Assembly: GCF_012396365.1 (NCBI RefSeq)
Contig: NZ_JAAXPG010000005.1
Location: 124,001 to 188,000 of the forward strand
DNA length: 64,000 bases
Direction: 5' to 3'
Origin: Nocardiopsis alborubida
GTDB taxonomy: Bacteria; Actinomycetota; Actinomycetes; Streptosporangiales; Streptosporangiaceae
A program made the position numbers and the translations under genes. A model generated the notes under the pieces. The model was not told where the DNA came from and searched no databases. It saw only the letters and a list, made by a program, of their open reading frames with translations. Of this stretch, positions 61,074 to 64,000 are shown piece after piece. How positions within the stretch are numbered: position 1 is the first letter of the stretch; the number at the start of each line of letters is the position of its first letter.

Positions 61074-62188
61074 GCCCGGCGGCCCGGGTGGCCCTGGTCG
61101 GGCCCGCCCACCCCTACAAGGGCGGCGGCGCCCGGCACACCACCGAGCTGGCGCACCGGCTGCGCGCGCTCGGCCACCCCACGGCCGTGGAGTCCTGGCG
61201 GGCGCAGTACCCGGCCGCCCTCTACCCCGGCCGGCAGACCATCGACGAGCCCGAGGGCGAGCCCTACCCCGGCACCCGCCGCGAGCTGGCCTGGTACCGG
61301 CCGGACGGGTGGTGGAGGGCCGGGCGGCGCCTGGCCCGCGACGCCGACCTGGTGGTGCTCACCCTGTTCTCCCCGGTGCAGGTGCCCGCCTACCTGGGCG
61401 TCCTCGCCGGGGTGCGCTCCGTGCGGCGTTCCGGGGGCGCGCGGGTGGTGGCGCTGTGCCACAACGTGCTGCCCCACGAGCGGCGGGCCGTGGACGTGTC
61501 CCTCGTGCGGGCCCTGCTGCGGCGGGTGGACGGCGTGGTCACCCACTCGCCCGGGCAGGCGCGCCTGGCGGAGGGGCTCAGGGGGCCCGGGGCGCGGAGG
61601 CCCGTGGTCGCCGAGATGCCCCCGCACCTGCCCGGGACCGGCGGCGCCGCGGCCCCGGCGCCGGGGGAGCGGCGGCACCTGCTCTTCCTGGGTATCGTCC
61701 GCCCCTACAAGGGGGTGGACCTGCTGCTGCGGGCCCTGGCCGACGGGGCGCCCGAGGACGTGGCGCTCACCGTGGCCGGGGAGTTCTGGGGCGGCACCGC
61801 GGAGCTGGAGGAACTGGCCGCCGGGCTGGGGATCGCCGGCCGGGTCCGGCTGCGGGACGGGTACGTCCCCGCCGGCGAGCTGCCGGAGCTGTTCGCCTCG
61901 GCCGACGCGGTGGTGCTGCCCTACCGCACCGCCACCGCCACCCAGAACGTGTGGCTGGCGCACGAGCACGGGGTACCGGTGGTGGCGACCCGTGCCGGGA
62001 CCCTCCCCGACCACGTGCGCGAGGGGGTCGACGGCCTGCTGTGCGCGCCGGGCGACGTCGCCGACCTGGCCCGCGCGCTGGGGGAGTTCTACGCGCCGGG
62101 GGAGCCCGAGCGGCTGCGCGCCGGGGTCCGCCCGGTGGAGGCGGAGCCGTACTGGCGGGCCTACACCGAGCGGCTGCTCGGAGCCTGA
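61070..62188 (+). CDS. GT4 glycosyltransferase
   Basis: 372 residues, GT-B fold. N-terminal acceptor domain VALVGPAHPYKGGGARHTTELAHRL; C-terminal donor domain LLFLGIVRPYKGVDLLLRAL, GTAELEELAAGLGIAGRVRLRDGYVP, ASADAVVLPYRTATATQNVWLAHEHGVPVVATRAGTLPDHV, where the usual E-x7-E is altered (no second Glu is evident). Transfers a nucleotide-sugar, probably in the same glycan pathway as the upstream two genes. GTG start overlaps the GT2 stop. Confidence 0.85.
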   Translation: MSPAARVALVGPAHPYKGGGARHTTELAHRLRALGHPTAVESWRAQYPAALYPGRQTIDEPEGEPYPGTRRELAWYRPDGWWRAGRRLARDADLVVLTLFSPVQVPAYLGVLAGVRSVRRSGGARVVALCHNVLPHERRAVDVSLVRALLRRVDGVVTHSPGQARLAEGLRGPGARRPVVAEMPPHLPGTGGAAAPAPGERRHLLFLGIVRPYKGVDLLLRALADGAPEDVALTVAGEFWGGTAELEELAAGLGIAGRVRLRDGYVPAGELPELFASADAVVLPYRTATATQNVWLAHEHGVPVVATRAGTLPDHVREGVDGLLCAPGDVADLARALGEFYAPGEPERLRAGVRPVEAEPYWRAYTERLLGA

Positions 62189-62192
62189 GGAC

Positions 62193-62226
62193 GCCGCTCC
62201 GTCCCGGCGGGCGGGAACGGAGCGGC
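62193..62226. terminator. Terminator between the GT operon and the CU044_5270 gene
   Basis: GCCGCTCCGT/ACGGAGCGGC arms with a 14-nt loop, 5 bp after the GT4 stop and 18 bp before the convergent stop. Confidence 0.75.
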
Positions 62227-62243
62227 GGCGCCCTCCCCGGGTC

Positions 62244-63404
62244 TCACTCCTCCGTCAGCGGGTCGTGCTCGACCACGTCGGGCCACTCGTCCGTCCACCC
62301 GGTGGTCTGGTAGAGGCGGTAGTGGACCACGTCACCGGGCTCGCTCCAGTCGGACTCCGCCGCCGCGGGCTCGACCACGACCCGTTCGACGGAGAGGGGA
62401 AGGCCCGTCCCGGGGTCGAAGAGCACGCGCTCCTCGTAACGGCCCCGTTCCGCGTCGCCGAGGTCGAAGGCGACGCCCACGGCGGGCCGCCCGGACACGT
62501 CCTCCGTCACACCCTCGGCCGCGCGGACGCCGGGCATGTCCGCCAGGACCTCGTACACACCCGCCCTGACCTCGGGGGGGAGGGGGAGGTCCAGCGTGTC
62601 CGTGAGAAGTGAGAACCGTTGTTCGGACTCACCGTGGTATCCCTCCTCCATGAGCATCTCCTCCACGAACTCCTGGTCGACGTCCTCCGGCTGCTGCTCG
62701 TCCCACAGGACCCCCCTCAGCCGCGCGGGGTCCGAGGGCAGTTCCTGGAGTTCCCGGGGGGTCAGCGCGCCGTAGCCGAAGCCGTACGACGTGGCGCCGG
62801 CGTCCGCCGGGCCGCCGCCCTCCTCGGCGGTGGGGATCTCCGGGCGTTCGGACTCGGAGTCGTAGGGCCAGAAGGCGGGGGAGCCGTCGCGCTCCCACGC
62901 CGACCGGTCGTCCTCGTCGACCAGGGCCCAGTCCGTCGAAACGATGTCGTTGGTGGAGAGCCCCCGCTCCAGGTTCATCCACCTCTCCTCCTCGTAGACC
63001 CTGTAGACCCCGTACCTGTCGTCGTCGGGTCCCACCCCCCAGGCCTCGCCCCAGGTGTAGCGCTCGTACCAGACGGGCCCGTCGGACCGCTGGGACAGGG
63101 CGGCCTCGATGACGGGCGCCATGACCTCCACCGCTTCGGATCCGCCTCCGGGTCCGGCCGCGGGACCCACCGCGACCGTGTCCGGGTCGGGGGCACCGAC
63201 CGGGCCCAGGACCAGGAGGGCGAACACGGCGGCGGCTGCCAGGACGGCCGCTCCGGACAGGGCCAGGGGCAGCAGTGAGACCGGCCGGGGGCGGGACGGC
63301 GGCCTGCCGCCGTCCGGGCGCCAGCCCGTGCGCAGGGCCAGTTCCTCGACGCCGGGTTCGCGGACGTCGGCCCGCATGCGGCGCAGGTGGTCGAGCTCGT
63401 TCAC
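62244..63404 (-). CDS. CU044_5270 family protein (sigma-linked membrane protein)
   Basis: 386 residues. A short cytoplasmic N-terminus (MNELDHLRRMRADV), one membrane segment (about 44-66, LPLALSGAAVLAAAAVFALLVL), then a large outer domain rich in acidic residues with YTWGEAWGVGPDDDRYGVYRVYEEERW and LRGVLWDEQQ. The CU044_5270 family almost always follows an ECF sigma gene and may act as its anti-sigma factor or sensor; no zinc-binding ZAS motif (HxxxCxxC) is present. GTG overlaps the sigma stop (GTGA), so coupled. Confidence 0.85.
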   Translation of the reverse strand: MNELDHLRRMRADVREPGVEELALRTGWRPDGGRPPSRPRPVSLLPLALSGAAVLAAAAVFALLVLGPVGAPDPDTVAVGPAAGPGGGSEAVEVMAPVIEAALSQRSDGPVWYERYTWGEAWGVGPDDDRYGVYRVYEEERWMNLERGLSTNDIVSTDWALVDEDDRSAWERDGSPAFWPYDSESERPEIPTAEEGGGPADAGATSYGFGYGALTPRELQELPSDPARLRGVLWDEQQPEDVDQEFVEEMLMEEGYHGESEQRFSLLTDTLDLPLPPEVRAGVYEVLADMPGVRAAEGVTEDVSGRPAVGVAFDLGDAERGRYEERVLFDPGTGLPLSVERVVVEPAAAESDWSEPGDVVHYRLYQTTGWTDEWPDVVEHDPLTEE

Positions 63405-64000
63405 CGGAAGTCCTCCTTCACGGCCGTGGCGGCGGAGAGAGCGGCGCGCACCCGCTTGCGGGCGCGGTGCAGCCGGGAGCGCACGGTGCCCACGGGGACG
63501 CCGAGCACCCGTGCCGTCTCCTCGTAGGTCATCTCGCCCCAGGCGACCAGGAGCAGGGCGTCGCGGTCGCCCCTGGACAGGCGGGCCAGGGCGGCGGCCA
63601 GACTGCCGGAGAGCGCGGTGGCGTCCACGCGCGCGGCGGTGCTGTCGGCGAAGCTCTCCAGGACCGGGTCCACCCCGGTCCGCGCCAGGGCCCGGTAGTG
63701 GCGCTTCTCCGTGCGGTGGTGGCGGCGCACCAGGTTGGCGGCGATCCGCCAGAGCCAGGGACGGGCGTCGGGGTGGGCGGGGTCGTAGCGGTGGCGTTTG
63801 CGGAAGGCGATGTGGAAGGTCTCGGCGACCACGTCGTCGGCGTCCGGGCCGCCCAGCCGCCGGGCGACGTAGCGGTGCAGGGCGGGCGCGTGGCGGCGGA
63901 AGACCTCGCCGAAGCGCGTCGGCTCCTCCAGCGACCGCAGGATGACGGCCGCGTCGGTCTCCGCGTCGTCGGGCGCACCGGCCCGGGAGGCGGCAGGGGG
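63401..64000 (-). CDS. ECF-type RNA polymerase sigma factor, N-terminus cut by window edge
   Basis: 199 residues visible; the frame is open to the window edge. Region 2: HAPALHRYVARRLGGPDADDVVAETFHIAFRKRHRYDP...PWLWRIAANLVRRHHR; region 4: ALARLSRGDRDALLLVAWGEMTYEETARVLGVPVGTVRSRLHRARKRVRAAL. A linker of about 50 residues lies between. Recognises alternative promoters; signal unknown. Likely paired with the overlapping CU044_5270 gene. Confidence 0.9.
   Translation of the reverse strand, partial: PPAASRAGAPDDAETDAAVILRSLEEPTRFGEVFRRHAPALHRYVARRLGGPDADDVVAETFHIAFRKRHRYDPAHPDARPWLWRIAANLVRRHHRTEKRHYRALARTGVDPVLESFADSTAARVDATALSGSLAAALARLSRGDRDALLLVAWGEMTYEETARVLGVPVGTVRSRLHRARKRVRAALSAATAVKEDFR

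Noticed and set aside
1..64000. CRISPR array, insertion sequence, prophage or rRNA operon
   Set aside because: No regularly spaced repeats, transposase, integrase, phage structural gene or rRNA sequence was recognised in any part of the window.

Overview
The window is one contiguous piece of a high-GC actinobacterial chromosome. Gene content, codon bias and gene style fit Nocardiopsis or a close relative in the Streptosporangiales (inference, not tested). No insertion sequence, phage, CRISPR array, rRNA or plasmid origin was recognised. Both ends cut genes: a DEAD-box helicase at the left and an ECF sigma factor at the right.

Left and centre (1-41.7 kb) follow a backbone I recall from Mycobacterium tuberculosis (about Rv3211 to Rv3193c): RNA helicase, ferritin-like protein, TetR, MoeZ, an alkyltransferase-like protein, the AdnA/AdnB helicase-nuclease, NudC, mycoredoxin, UvrD2, WhiB7, a Zincin_2 protein, a PDZ/Lon-like protease and UPF0182. 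Many of these serve DNA repair, redox balance or stress. A phosphonate cassette at 15.4-22.1 kb lies inside this backbone, between adnB and the dipeptidase/nudC genes. It holds a GntR/HutC regulator, a TIGR03364-type FAD oxidase, a TIGR03351-type phosphonatase-like hydrolase and a four-gene ABC importer, and it ends at a nested terminator hairpin. It looks like an uptake and degradation unit for an aminophosphonate. An EF-hand protein follows.

The whiB7 region (29.9-30.9 kb) is well resolved. It has an A-rich/GGTTG promoter, an upstream ORF with a strong Shine-Dalgarno, a bulged hairpin with a U-tract, and then whiB7 with its AT-hook. This is the layout of translation-coupled attenuation.

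At 41.9-42.35 kb two identical initiator tRNA genes lie in tandem, each with its own promoter and terminator. Next come a MacAB-like ABC exporter, a histidinol-phosphatase-like enzyme, two regulatory pairs (TetR/DUF2087 and HxlR/dehydrogenase), rsgA-aroA, a cysteine desulfurase, a lipoprotein cyclophilin, a DUF5753 regulator with an amidohydrolase, a TIGR03089 protein, three glycosyltransferases in a row, and the sigma/CU044_5270 pair.

Three signals stand out beyond the genes. (1) A palindromic repeat (arms GTGATCTTGTAC/GTACAAGATCAC plus a conserved tail) occurs twice over 117 bp with 98 identical positions, and once more as a partial copy; all three lie between convergent genes. (2) At about ten genes a TANNNT -10 box lies 6-8 nt before the start codon, so these mRNAs should be leaderless. 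(3) The mechanosensitive-channel gene has a structured leader with mutually exclusive pairings.
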